Assembly (NCBI GenBank): GCA_029558215.1
Contig: JAKQFZ010000813.1
Location: 1 to 5,423 of the forward strand
Length of the DNA stretch: 5,423 bases
Source of the DNA: Candidatus Omnitrophota bacterium
GTDB taxonomy: Bacteria; Hinthialibacterota; Hinthialibacteria; JAKQFZ01
Direction of reading: 5' to 3'
Positions within the stretch are counted from its first letter, which is position 1; every line of letters starts with the position of its first letter. This document shows positions 1-5,423 of the stretch, piece after piece. A model generated the notes under the pieces. The model was not told the origin of the DNA, ran no database searches, and saw nothing but the letters and a program-made list of their open reading frames with translations. A program made the position numbers and the translations under genes.

Positions 1-616
1 GTTCGGTATCCAGCAGCATGTGCTTGGGATGATACTCACCGACGAACTTTCTGACGACCTCGTCTTCAAGAATCTCGAGTACTTCCATGGTATGGCTGAT
101 GATGAAGCCATCCAGAGTCACCATCGTAGGCAAGAGCACATCCGGATGCTCGGAGATACGAACGGCCTGGATCGTGTTGTCGTAGGCTTCCTGGGAGTTC
201 TCAGAGAACAGCTGAATCCAACCGCTGTCTCTTCCGCCCATGGTGTCACTGTGGTCACAGTGGATGTTAATTGGACCCGAAAGGGCGCGGTTGACCACAG
301 GCATAACAATCGGAAGCCTCAACGAGGCTGCTATGTAGACGATTTCCCACATCAACGCAAAGCCGTTGGCGGAGGTCGCGGTCATGGCACGTGCACCGGC
401 GGCGGAAGCGCCGACTGTGGCGCTCATGGCGCTGTGCTCAGACTCAACCAAAATCAACTCGGTGTCAACGGCACCGTCAGCAACGAATTCGGCGAATTTG
501 TGCATCAGTTCCGTCTGCGGCGTGATCGGAAACGCCGCGACAACATCTGGCGCAATCTGCTTCATCGCTGTGCCGACGGTATCATTGCCCGTCAGAGCGA
601 CTTTTTGTCCCATCAT
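1..616 (-). CDS. porA: Pyruvate:ferredoxin oxidoreductase alpha subunit, N-terminal part (cut by left edge)
   Basis: Alpha subunit of the four-subunit pyruvate:ferredoxin oxidoreductase, a cytoplasmic enzyme that converts pyruvate and CoA to acetyl-CoA and CO2 with reduction of ferredoxin. The frame is open from the ATG to the window edge, giving 205 codons of a protein that is usually about 390 residues. Visible family motifs are FPITPQT (residues 29-35, the YPITP substrate/TPP-site motif with Phe for Tyr), ESEHSAM (58-64), TATSANGFALMWE (79-91) and the stretch 110-136 that includes RALSGP, NIH, DHSD and RDSGWIQ, all typical of the POR_N domain. The RALSGP/NIH/DHSD block favours pyruvate over other 2-oxoacids (family knowledge). 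Two adjacent ATGs (616 and 613) are possible starts; AAGGAG lies 5 or 8 bases upstream respectively. The gene follows porD after 116 bases; porB is expected beyond the left edge (inference). Confidence 0.93.
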   Translation of the reverse strand, partial: MMGQKVALTGNDTVGTAMKQIAPDVVAAFPITPQTELMHKFAEFVADGAVDTELILVESEHSAMSATVGASAAGARAMTATSANGFALMWEIVYIAASLRLPIVMPVVNRALSGPINIHCDHSDTMGGRDSGWIQLFSENSQEAYDNTIQAVRISEHPDVLLPTMVTLDGFIISHTMEVLEILEDEVVRKFVGEYHPKHMLLDTE

Positions 617-729
617 TCACACTCCTTGAGTTTCATTGACTTCATAATGTAGATTTGAACGCACCTTATCTTGTCACCAATGACCCTTCGCCATGTTGGG
701 CATGGTCTGTCATGGCGTGCGAGGTGCAT
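613..729 (-). CDS. Possible 38-residue small ORF between porD and porA
   Basis: This is an unrecognised short open frame that fills the whole porD-porA gap. It starts with ATG three bases after the porD TAA, preceded by GAGGA with about 7 bases of spacing. It ends with a TGA that overlaps the porA ATG in the form ATGA. The predicted peptide (starting MHLARHDRPCPTW, ending KSMKLKECE) is basic, with about ten Lys/Arg and three Cys, and has no signal peptide, membrane segment or known motif that I can see. It is in the same frame as porD, so it also reads as what would follow readthrough of the porD stop. A 39-codon open stretch can arise by chance, and I know of no standard POR subunit of this kind, so I treat it as a candidate only. 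It may simply be a spacer whose translation couples porD to porA. Confidence 0.2.
   Translation of the reverse strand: MHLARHDRPCPTWRRVIGDKIRCVQIYIMKSMKLKECE
622..627 (-). promoter_or_regulatory. Shine-Dalgarno site of porA
   Basis: AAGGAG on the minus strand ends 5 bases before the ATG at 616 and 8 bases before the second ATG at 613. It is a strong match to the anti-Shine-Dalgarno sequence and supports a start here. The second ATG has the more usual spacing, so the true N-terminus could be one residue shorter. Confidence 0.7.
689..717. repeat. Nested inverted repeat with CATGG units in the porD-porA gap
   Basis: CGCCATG (689-695) and CATGGCG (711-717) form a perfect 7-base inverted repeat with a 15-base loop. 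A further CATGG copy inside the loop (701-705) could instead pair with CCATG (691-695) through a 5-base loop, giving two mutually exclusive hairpins. No T-run follows on the minus strand, so this is not an intrinsic terminator. A role in mRNA processing or stability, or in setting the porD:porA ratio, is possible but unproven. Confidence 0.4.
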
Positions 730-732
730 CTC

Positions 733-1032
733 TTATTCCTCGACGTCTAGCACCATATCAAGAGCATGGGCCTTTGGGGGGCAGTGCCGGGCGCAGATAC
801 CACAGCCTTTGCAGTGCTGATAGTTGGGTCCGGCGATCTTTCCATCCACGACCTTGACAGCGGAATCCGGGCAGAATATCCAACAGCGAAGGCACTGAAT
901 GCACTTTTCTGAACTCCAGACGGGTTTGTAGGTGCGCCAAGTACCTGTGACGTATTCTGCGGCTGTGCCCGGCTCGTCAATCAAACCCCCGATGGGGATA
1001 TCTTTCCAACCACTGTTCGGTTTGACCTTCAT
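733..1032 (-). CDS. porD: Pyruvate:ferredoxin oxidoreductase delta subunit, 2x[4Fe-4S] ferredoxin-like
   Basis: This 99-residue delta subunit carries electrons from the TPP site toward external ferredoxin. It has two complete [4Fe-4S] motifs: Cys44-x2-Cys47-x2-Cys50-x3-Cys54-Pro and Cys74-x2-Cys77-x2-Cys80-x3-Cys84-Pro. Each is the CxxCxxCxxxCP pattern of bacterial-type ferredoxin domains. The N-terminal 40 residues, with GWKDIPIGG and a TGTWRTYKPV stretch just before the first cluster, are the extension typical of PorD rather than of free ferredoxin. Length is normal for the family. The start codon overlaps the porG stop as ATGA (four bases shared), indicating translational coupling, and a perfect AGGAGG lies 10 bases upstream inside porG. 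The gene ends in TAA and is followed by a 116-base gap before porA, which is unusual for such a tight operon. Confidence 0.95.
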   Translation of the reverse strand: MKVKPNSGWKDIPIGGLIDEPGTAAEYVTGTWRTYKPVWSSEKCIQCLRCWIFCPDSAVKVVDGKIAGPNYQHCKGCGICARHCPPKAHALDMVLDVEE

Positions 1033-1601
1033 TCGCCCTGAACCTCCTCATAAGCTCTGCGGATGGCATTCAGATTTCCTTCGACAACCTTCTGTGAGAA
1101 CTTCTTGCCGAATTTCTTCTTAATGTCTTCCAGCATTGTGTCCAGTTTGAGCGCTCCAGTGACCTTCAAAAGTGCGCCCAGCATTGGGGTGTTGGGCATG
1201 GTGCGCCCAATCGTCTCCATGGAGATGGAGTTGGCATCCACAGTGAAGACCTTCACGTTAGAGACACCCAGTCGCTTCCTAATCGCAGCCGGCGTGTCCT
1301 TCGTGTTGACGACGATTGCTCCGTCCGCCTGAAGCCCATCCGCAACATTCACCACGCCAAGCAAAGTCGGATCCAGAACGGCCACTGCGCTGGGGTGGTT
1401 GATTTCGCAATGCACCCTGATTGGGTTCTCGCTGATGCGGGTGAAGCCCCGCATCGGCGCACCCATGCGCTCCGGACCGTAGTCTGGATAGCCTTGGCTG
1501 TACTTGCCTTCCAAGAGCGCAGCTTCAGCCAGAGACGTCGCGGCTGTCTTGGCTCCTTGACCGCCACGTCCATGCCATCTGATTTCTATCATGGCTCCCA
1601 T
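1029..1601 (-). CDS. porG: Pyruvate:ferredoxin oxidoreductase gamma subunit
   Basis: This 190-residue gamma subunit belongs to the POR/KOR gamma (catalytic domain III) family. In single-chain enzymes the equivalent domain helps form the CoA/TPP-side core of the complex. The N-terminus holds the family hallmark HGRGGQG (residues 10-16), followed by the conserved stretch YGPERMGAPMRGFTRIS (41-57). A Rossmann-like core and the usual 180-190 residue length agree. ATG 1601 is the first in-frame start, since an in-frame TGA lies just upstream. The second ATG at 1592 would give the family's common MIEIRWHGRGGQG beginning, and only the three extra residues differ. AAAGGAG lies 13 bases before 1601, rather far, while an overlapping GAGAG is 9 bases away. 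It is the first gene of the por operon and overlaps porD by four bases. A good promoter and a leader hairpin lie upstream. Confidence 0.95.
   Translation of the reverse strand: MGAMIEIRWHGRGGQGAKTAATSLAEAALLEGKYSQGYPDYGPERMGAPMRGFTRISENPIRVHCEINHPSAVAVLDPTLLGVVNVADGLQADGAIVVNTKDTPAAIRKRLGVSNVKVFTVDANSISMETIGRTMPNTPMLGALLKVTGALKLDTMLEDIKKKFGKKFSQKVVEGNLNAIRRAYEEVQGE
1043..1048 (-). promoter_or_regulatory. Shine-Dalgarno site of porD
   Basis: A perfect AGGAGG on the minus strand lies within the 3' end of porG, 10 bases before the porD ATG. Together with the ATGA overlap it fixes the porD start and suggests that porD ribosomes load both independently and by coupling from porG. Confidence 0.7.
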
Positions 1602-1614
1602 TCTCGTTCACTCT

Positions 1615-1621
1615 CTCCTTT
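1615..1621 (-). promoter_or_regulatory. Shine-Dalgarno region of porG
   Basis: AAAGGAG followed by AGAG lies on the minus strand 13 bases before ATG 1601 (9 bases if GAGAG at 1615-1611 is the pairing unit). It is 22 bases from the alternative ATG at 1592, which makes 1601 the better-supported start even though many family members begin at the equivalent of 1592. Confidence 0.5.
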
Positions 1622-1634
1622 CTCAAAACCTACA

Positions 1635-1659
1635 GGGCGGATCTTTATGGGGTCCGCCC
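1635..1659 (-). promoter_or_regulatory. GC-rich hairpin in the por operon leader (possible attenuator or terminator)
   Basis: GGGCGGATC (1635-1643) and GGTCCGCCC (1651-1659) form a 9-pair stem (one G-T wobble) with a 7-base loop. On the minus strand it lies between the predicted promoter and the porG Shine-Dalgarno site, followed by TGTAGGTTTT, a weak T-tract. On the plus strand it is followed by CACTTTTT, which looks more like an intrinsic terminator, yet no plus-strand gene needs one. It could end transcripts reading through from the URO-D gene, attenuate por transcription, or stop antisense RNA. Which of these applies cannot be read from the sequence. Confidence 0.5.
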
Positions 1660-1733
1660 CACTTTTTCACACCTCTAGACCTTCTTTCAGACTCATCTGC
1701 GTTCCAGTTCCACGCCACTCAAACAAACGGATA

Positions 1734-1763
1734 TATATAGCACTTGCTCCTGAGAATAGTCAA
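1734..1763 (-). promoter_or_regulatory. Sigma70-type promoter for the por operon
   Basis: On the minus strand TTGACT (1763-1758) and TATATA (1739-1734) are separated by 18 bases, close to the housekeeping consensus TTGACA-17-TATAAT. The -10 region continues as TATATATAT, so the exact hexamer may shift by two bases. The -35 box contains the TGA stop codon of the upstream URO-D gene. Transcription would start near 1727, giving a leader of about 125 bases before porG that includes the hairpin at 1635-1659. This is based on consensus match only. Confidence 0.55.
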
Positions 1764-2935
1764 GCCTGCATGGCGCCTTTTTTTCGCGATCTGAGGGGCG
1801 TTTTGGCAGACTCTCTTGCCAGTGTCAGATAACGAGCCAGGCTTTCCATGGATGTATTTGGAGTTACAGGACTTCCGAGGCTGGTGATGAAGCGATTGCC
1901 ATTGGCTCGTCCCGCGGCGATCTGCCTTCGGATCTCGTCATGAAGTTCAGAGTCAGTCCCCTGTTCGAGAACATGAAATGCGTCCAGATTTCCCAAGAGG
2001 GTACATCTGCCCTGTACTCGGCTGACCACATCCTCGATATCTATCTCGAATCCCTTCTTCCCCTCTTCCAAGGAGAGGGCGTCCGCTTTGGCATCCAGCA
2101 GCAATTCCCAGAGGTTCTTGGGATCTCCGCAGAAATAGAAGACACTGTATAGTCCGATATCGCGAATGGCTTCAATGAGACGTCGCAAATAGGGAAGACA
2201 GAGAGTCCGATACGATTTCGGGCCTATCATGTCTGTAAAACACTCCTCAATCCAGATTCCAAGGACACCACGGGCTGAGGCACACTGAACCTGTTGTATT
2301 GAGCGTTGGAGGAATCGCTCACAGGCACGTTGCACCAGTTCAGGCTGCGTTGCCACCAGAGTCATCAAGGCTTCGAATCCCCAGAGCCCTGACGCATCCC
2401 AGAGCGGTGAATGCACAGACGTCATCGGAAACCGATCGGCACCCAGTCCGGCGAGAATCCGATCTGAGAGATCAAATCGGCCTTCCTTGCGCATGGCTTG
2501 CACATCAAGAATCTTAATAGGAACACCGCGATCAATGTCTTCTGTTGATACGTCAATGCTGTTGCCTGTGAGGGAGGCCGTATCGCGTGGGATCATCTTG
2601 CCTCCAACAACGGGGGGCTCCAATACCCGCTCGTGTCCGGTTTGACGATCCACGAGAGCAACCACACCATCAGACTCGCGAATTGAGAGAGACTTTCTCT
2701 GCGCACGTGACACGCACAGTGGCATGTAAAACCAATCCTGGGGAACCTTGTCGAAAAAGTCACGGCGCCATGCGATTTGATGATCGAGATCAGGACTTTC
2801 CTGATACCACCACGGACATGCGGTCAGTTGGTTCCAATGATCTCGGATGAGAATTCCTTCGTAGCAGATAACAACAGGGATCTCCGGGGTACCGTCATCG
2901 GAAAGTGCCGCAAGGATTTTCTCGCGTCCTGTCAT
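1760..2935 (-). CDS. Uroporphyrinogen decarboxylase (URO-D) superfamily protein, function unknown
   Basis: This 391-residue soluble protein has the layout of the URO-D/MtaA-CmuA superfamily, a TIM-barrel fold. The N-terminus MTGREKILAAL is the usual family opening and fixes the start. The middle contains an SPLWDASGLWGFEALM segment (176-191). The C-terminal half carries the CGDP stretch (269-272), GNLD (315-318) and a final SLGSPVTPNT segment (352-361). Members either decarboxylate uroporphyrinogen III (HemE) or move methyl groups between corrinoid proteins and thiols using zinc. Here the HemE arginine-rich N-terminal motif (MRQAGRY-like) is absent. The His of the His-x-Cys zinc motif is Tyr267 (Tyr-x-Cys269), and the distal Cys is Ser355. 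The substrate is therefore unknown and HemE is unlikely. The gene lies 24 bases after the transporter, probably in one operon. Its ribosome binding site is poor (GGGGTGG about 10 bases away). The C-terminus is Lys/Arg rich. Confidence 0.8.
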   Translation of the reverse strand: MTGREKILAALSDDGTPEIPVVICYEGILIRDHWNQLTACPWWYQESPDLDHQIAWRRDFFDKVPQDWFYMPLCVSRAQRKSLSIRESDGVVALVDRQTGHERVLEPPVVGGKMIPRDTASLTGNSIDVSTEDIDRGVPIKILDVQAMRKEGRFDLSDRILAGLGADRFPMTSVHSPLWDASGLWGFEALMTLVATQPELVQRACERFLQRSIQQVQCASARGVLGIWIEECFTDMIGPKSYRTLCLPYLRRLIEAIRDIGLYSVFYFCGDPKNLWELLLDAKADALSLEEGKKGFEIDIEDVVSRVQGRCTLLGNLDAFHVLEQGTDSELHDEIRRQIAAGRANGNRFITSLGSPVTPNTSMESLARYLTLARESAKTPLRSRKKGAMQA

Positions 2936-2959
2936 GGTCTTTTCACCACCCCAATTCGA

Positions 2960-5047
2960 TCAGAATGGCAGATCACGCGCACACTGAGCGATGAGGGAGA
3001 ATGCTACAGCGGTCATTCCTGCCAATCCCATTCCACAGGAGAAACCGGCAGCCAAAACGGGGACATAGCGTTTCCACCGGTCTGCGCCAAACTTCTTGCC
3101 GAAGTAATACCTTCCGAGCAATGCTCCAGTGATCAGTGGCAGAGCGCCGTGCAGGGCACCACCGAGTCCACCGATGAGACCGTAGAAGAAGATGACGGGA
3201 AGCCCTGATAGCTGAACCACCGTGTACAAGGCCATCCCGACTCCCAAGGAACCAACGATGACTTTGGGATTGAGGGCCTGAAGCAGCAGGGCGTTCCCTG
3301 TGCTGTTGGCCGTGAAGATAAGGTAAGCCTGTCGTGCTGCGACGGGCCACATTCGGGCAGCAAAGGGAAAGGTGTCCGAAGGAATCTGATTGAGTTTCCA
3401 GAAGAACCACCAAAACACAAAACTGCTGATAAAGATGATCGGAAACATCAGAAGTTCTGCCTTGAATATCGAAGTGAACTTGGTTCGGGTCAACTCCAGC
3501 TCTCGGAAACGCTGTGCCATTCCACCGCAGTCAAAAAGAGGGATTGGCGCAAACCAGATATCCACGCCCTTGTAACCACTTGTGATGAACACAGTTTCCT
3601 TGAGAAATGGGGTGGCGAGTCCGCCACCGGTAAGACCGACCATTCGTGCGGAGATATACGAGTGCAGTGGTGACCAGATAAACCCGAAGATCAAGATAAT
3701 CCAGACCGGAAACTCAGGAACGAGAATATGGGCAATGGCGGCAAAGCCTGCGGTCGCAAAGACAAAGAGCCCCGCTGCGATCCAGAGAGGGAAATCACCT
3801 CGTTGCTTGCTCGGTGCTCGGAGAGGGACGCCGAAAGAGTCCAGCTCGATCTCGCGTCTTCTTCCGTTGTGGCCTCTTGTACGAATCTGCCTGGCAAAGG
3901 TTCGGATCATATTTGATATGCCAAGCACTGCAACTGCGGCGGCCATGCCAATCGAGACGCTCATCCAGAAATCAAAACTCAAGATCATCTGGTTGACGAG
4001 AAGACCATTTCCTGGTGTCCAGTGCCGAAAAGCACCGAGTTTGAGCAGAATTGGATTCCCGAAAACGCCGGTTGTCATGATTGAGATAAAAAGTCCGATC
4101 ACAAGTGGGAAGGGAAGAATCATCCCCGCCAGAAGGCCACCAATATCAAAACTGAGTGAGATTAGACTCGCCGGAAGAACGCTTTCCACATTCTTGGTGA
4201 AATCAATAAAGGGAATAGGGAACAGCATAATGGGTTTTGCAAGAAACAGTCCTGTAACAACGGGAAGAAGGACATAGAGACAGCCGAAGACGACGCCCAT
4301 CGAGGCACCAATGCTGAAGATATTCCACCGCCAGGAGCGTTTGCTTCGAAAGACGTTTTCCTCGCGGTCGGTGGATTCCGCGAGAGCGGTCGCTCCTTCA
4401 GCTGCGATCGGAGCCAATGGGAACGGGAGCCGTTCTAGATCGGATGTGGCTCGAAATACAAGGTAGCCCATGCCAAACCAGGCGAATCGTCCGAGAACAT
4501 AACCGATTGCGCACAGCACAAATGGCCCGAGCAGCCCCCTGCTCTTACTGAAGAACCAGTCGGGATGCGCAAGATTTCTGCCACGAATTGCCTGCGAAGA
4601 GGCCGCGGGCACAACCCAGTCTGGAATCTGATCTGAGATGGCGCTGGTTTGAGGTGACTGAACAAGATACTGATTCCAAATCGCTCCAGCAAAGGGGCCA
4701 CCCGAGAGCGCCAAGTGAGCCATGGTAACCGCGGCGATTGCAGAGGCTACATAAAACAGTATGAAAACTTCCTGTCTCTTGAGGTTGGTGAAACTTCTGC
4801 GCGCCACTTCGGCGAACAGGATGATGGTCACCCACTCAGCCGCAGAGCCCAGCGTTTGGCCTGCCACCAAACCCAGATAGATCGAACCGGGCATCATGAC
4901 AAAGGCCACAAAAAGGGCGCCGATGATCGTTTTCCGAGAGAAACCGTCCACAAAGGGACCACGTTCGAGAACATCGTCTTGCGTGGGACCGAGGGAGATG
5001 CTCTCAGTCGGTTTGCTCTCCTGAGCCATGTTTTCCAAGTCAGTCAT
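2960..5047 (-). CDS. OPT-family-like polytopic transporter (oligopeptide transporter type)
   Basis: This 695-residue inner-membrane protein has about 12 to 14 hydrophobic segments, for example near residues 41-62, 93-114, 172-198, 243-270, 294-325, 355-378, 419-440, 446-468, 531-550, 600-622, 622-645 and 660-690. The first 35 residues are polar and presumably cytoplasmic. SYISARMVGLTGGG (463-476) matches the ARxxGxTG-like signature of the OPT superfamily, whose members import oligopeptides or metal-siderophore complexes with protons. Other conserved-looking blocks are AEVARRSF (79-86), GGPFAGAIWNQYLVQSPQ (116-133) and ERLPFPLAPIAAEGATALAE (205-224). The last resembles the PxP-AEG-type motifs of bacterial OPT proteins. 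The substrate cannot be inferred. It starts 12 bases after an unidentified gene and is followed 24 bases later by a URO-D protein, indicating an operon. No clear Shine-Dalgarno sequence precedes the ATG, and Met7 is an alternative start. Length is normal for bacterial OPT proteins. Confidence 0.8.
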   Translation of the reverse strand: MTDLENMAQESKPTESISLGPTQDDVLERGPFVDGFSRKTIIGALFVAFVMMPGSIYLGLVAGQTLGSAAEWVTIILFAEVARRSFTNLKRQEVFILFYVASAIAAVTMAHLALSGGPFAGAIWNQYLVQSPQTSAISDQIPDWVVPAASSQAIRGRNLAHPDWFFSKSRGLLGPFVLCAIGYVLGRFAWFGMGYLVFRATSDLERLPFPLAPIAAEGATALAESTDREENVFRSKRSWRWNIFSIGASMGVVFGCLYVLLPVVTGLFLAKPIMLFPIPFIDFTKNVESVLPASLISLSFDIGGLLAGMILPFPLVIGLFISIMTTGVFGNPILLKLGAFRHWTPGNGLLVNQMILSFDFWMSVSIGMAAAVAVLGISNMIRTFARQIRTRGHNGRRREIELDSFGVPLRAPSKQRGDFPLWIAAGLFVFATAGFAAIAHILVPEFPVWIILIFGFIWSPLHSYISARMVGLTGGGLATPFLKETVFITSGYKGVDIWFAPIPLFDCGGMAQRFRELELTRTKFTSIFKAELLMFPIIFISSFVFWWFFWKLNQIPSDTFPFAARMWPVAARQAYLIFTANSTGNALLLQALNPKVIVGSLGVGMALYTVVQLSGLPVIFFYGLIGGLGGALHGALPLITGALLGRYYFGKKFGADRWKRYVPVLAAGFSCGMGLAGMTAVAFSLIAQCARDLPF

Positions 5048-5059
5048 GTTTTGTCCGGT

Positions 5060-5423
5060 CTATCGGAAGAGGGACTCTCCCTTTCCGATGTATTGTTCTT
5101 TGGCGGCATCGGAAAGAATGCGCCACATCAAGAACTGCTTTCTCAGAATCTGAATAAAAGTTGGGGTCAGGCGATGCCAATTCTGTTGATCGCCACTGAA
5201 CAGTCGCGCTTTTAAGTAGAATTGATGAATTGAACGGTCTTCACGGAGTTCGAGGCCGATTTCAGCGTCATGACTCACACCGAGATCGAACGGGGAGAGC
5301 CATGCACGGAACTGAAGAACTGGAAGCCTGATTTTGCCTTCCGCTACGCTTTGTGCTTTCAGATTGTCAATGCCAAGTTTACCTACAGTCACACCCTGAA
5401 TGCTTTCGAGGTACTCGTAAAGG
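5060..5423 (-). CDS. Unidentified protein, C-terminal 120 residues (cut by right edge)
   Basis: The frame is open from the window edge to a TAG at 5062-5060, so the true start lies outside; a GTG at 5392 is internal and should not be taken as the start. I do not recognise the family. The visible part looks like a folded, soluble domain with no membrane segment. A stretch of alternating hydrophobic residues (VGKLGIDNLKAQ, then GKIRLPVLQFRAW) suggests beta strands. SPFDLGVSHDAEIGLEL (visible residues 43-59) and a SGDQQNWHRLTPTFIQ segment (76-91) look conserved. An amphipathic helix with LRKQFLMWRIL (93-103) follows, and the end is charged. It sits 12 bases before the OPT-like transporter and in the same frame, so it may be a partner of that transporter, such as a cytoplasmic or peripheral subunit, but this rests on position only. 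Confidence 0.75.
   Translation of the reverse strand, partial: LYEYLESIQGVTVGKLGIDNLKAQSVAEGKIRLPVLQFRAWLSPFDLGVSHDAEIGLELREDRSIHQFYLKARLFSGDQQNWHRLTPTFIQILRKQFLMWRILSDAAKEQYIGKGESLFR

Noticed and set aside
20..652. A 210-codon plus-strand open frame.
   Set aside because: It lies antisense to porA, whose minus-strand translation matches canonical family motifs. The plus-strand product shows no recognisable domain and is rich in His and Arg, as expected of a shadow frame.
1778..1784. A run of seven A on the minus strand near the 3' end of the URO-D gene, which in frame reads A-AAA-AAA, a possible -1 slippery site.
   Set aside because: It codes for ordinary Lys385-Lys386 six codons from the end. 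A -1 shift would only add a short tail, and no strong stimulatory structure sits at the right distance, so it is likely just a Lys-rich C-terminus.
1395..1832. A plus-strand open frame spanning porG, the intergenic region and the URO-D end.
   Set aside because: It crosses the por promoter, leader hairpin and two real genes without domain features. The plus-strand terminator-like hairpin lies inside it, not after it.
1760..2935. Calling the URO-D superfamily gene hemE.
   Set aside because: The N-terminal arginine-rich HemE signature is absent and no other haem biosynthesis gene is nearby.
3582..4277. A 231-codon plus-strand open frame.
   Set aside because: It is antisense to the hydrophobic core of the OPT-like transporter; the product has no family features and no ribosome binding site, so it is a shadow frame.
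5060..5392. A complete 110-residue gene starting at the GTG at 5392.
   Set aside because: The frame stays open upstream to the window edge with sensible residues and no ribosome binding site before the GTG, so this is the tail of a longer gene.

Overview
All convincing genes in this window lie on the minus strand, so it reads from right to left. The GC content is moderate. Two gene groups are visible: a membrane transporter cassette (about 5423 to 1760) and a four-subunit-type pyruvate:ferredoxin oxidoreductase (POR) operon (about 1763 to the left edge). The POR operon points to an anaerobic or facultatively fermentative metabolism using low-potential ferredoxin. The OPT-type transporter resembles proteins I associate with Planctomycetes and related or candidate bacterial phyla, so an uncultured bacterium of that kind is my guess. 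That placement is inference; the window holds no rRNA or other marker gene.

Right to left: the C-terminal 120 codons of an unrecognised protein (open at position 5423) are followed after 12 bases by a 695-residue polytopic OPT-family-like transporter. After 24 more bases comes a 391-residue uroporphyrinogen decarboxylase (URO-D) superfamily protein. The tight spacing suggests one transcription unit. The URO-D protein lacks the HemE signature and two of the three expected zinc ligands of MtaA/CmuA-type methyltransferases, so its reaction is unknown.

A 158-base intergenic region then holds a good sigma70-type promoter, whose -35 box overlaps the URO-D stop codon. Its leader of about 125 bases contains a GC-rich hairpin. 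Next come porG (gamma), porD (delta, 2x[4Fe-4S]) overlapping porG by four bases, a 116-base gap, and the first 205 codons of porA (alpha), cut by the left edge. porB (beta, TPP-binding) is expected just beyond position 1 but is not seen. Together these subunits would oxidise pyruvate with CoA to acetyl-CoA and CO2, passing electrons through the clusters to ferredoxin.

The porD-porA gap is not empty: it holds a 38-codon open frame with a plausible ribosome binding site and an ATGA overlap with porA, plus nested CATGG inverted repeats. No RNA genes, CRISPR arrays, insertion sequences or plus-strand genes could be supported. I see no clear new multi-gene system. The most open questions are the divergent URO-D protein, the unnamed protein next to the transporter, and the POR leader and spacer.
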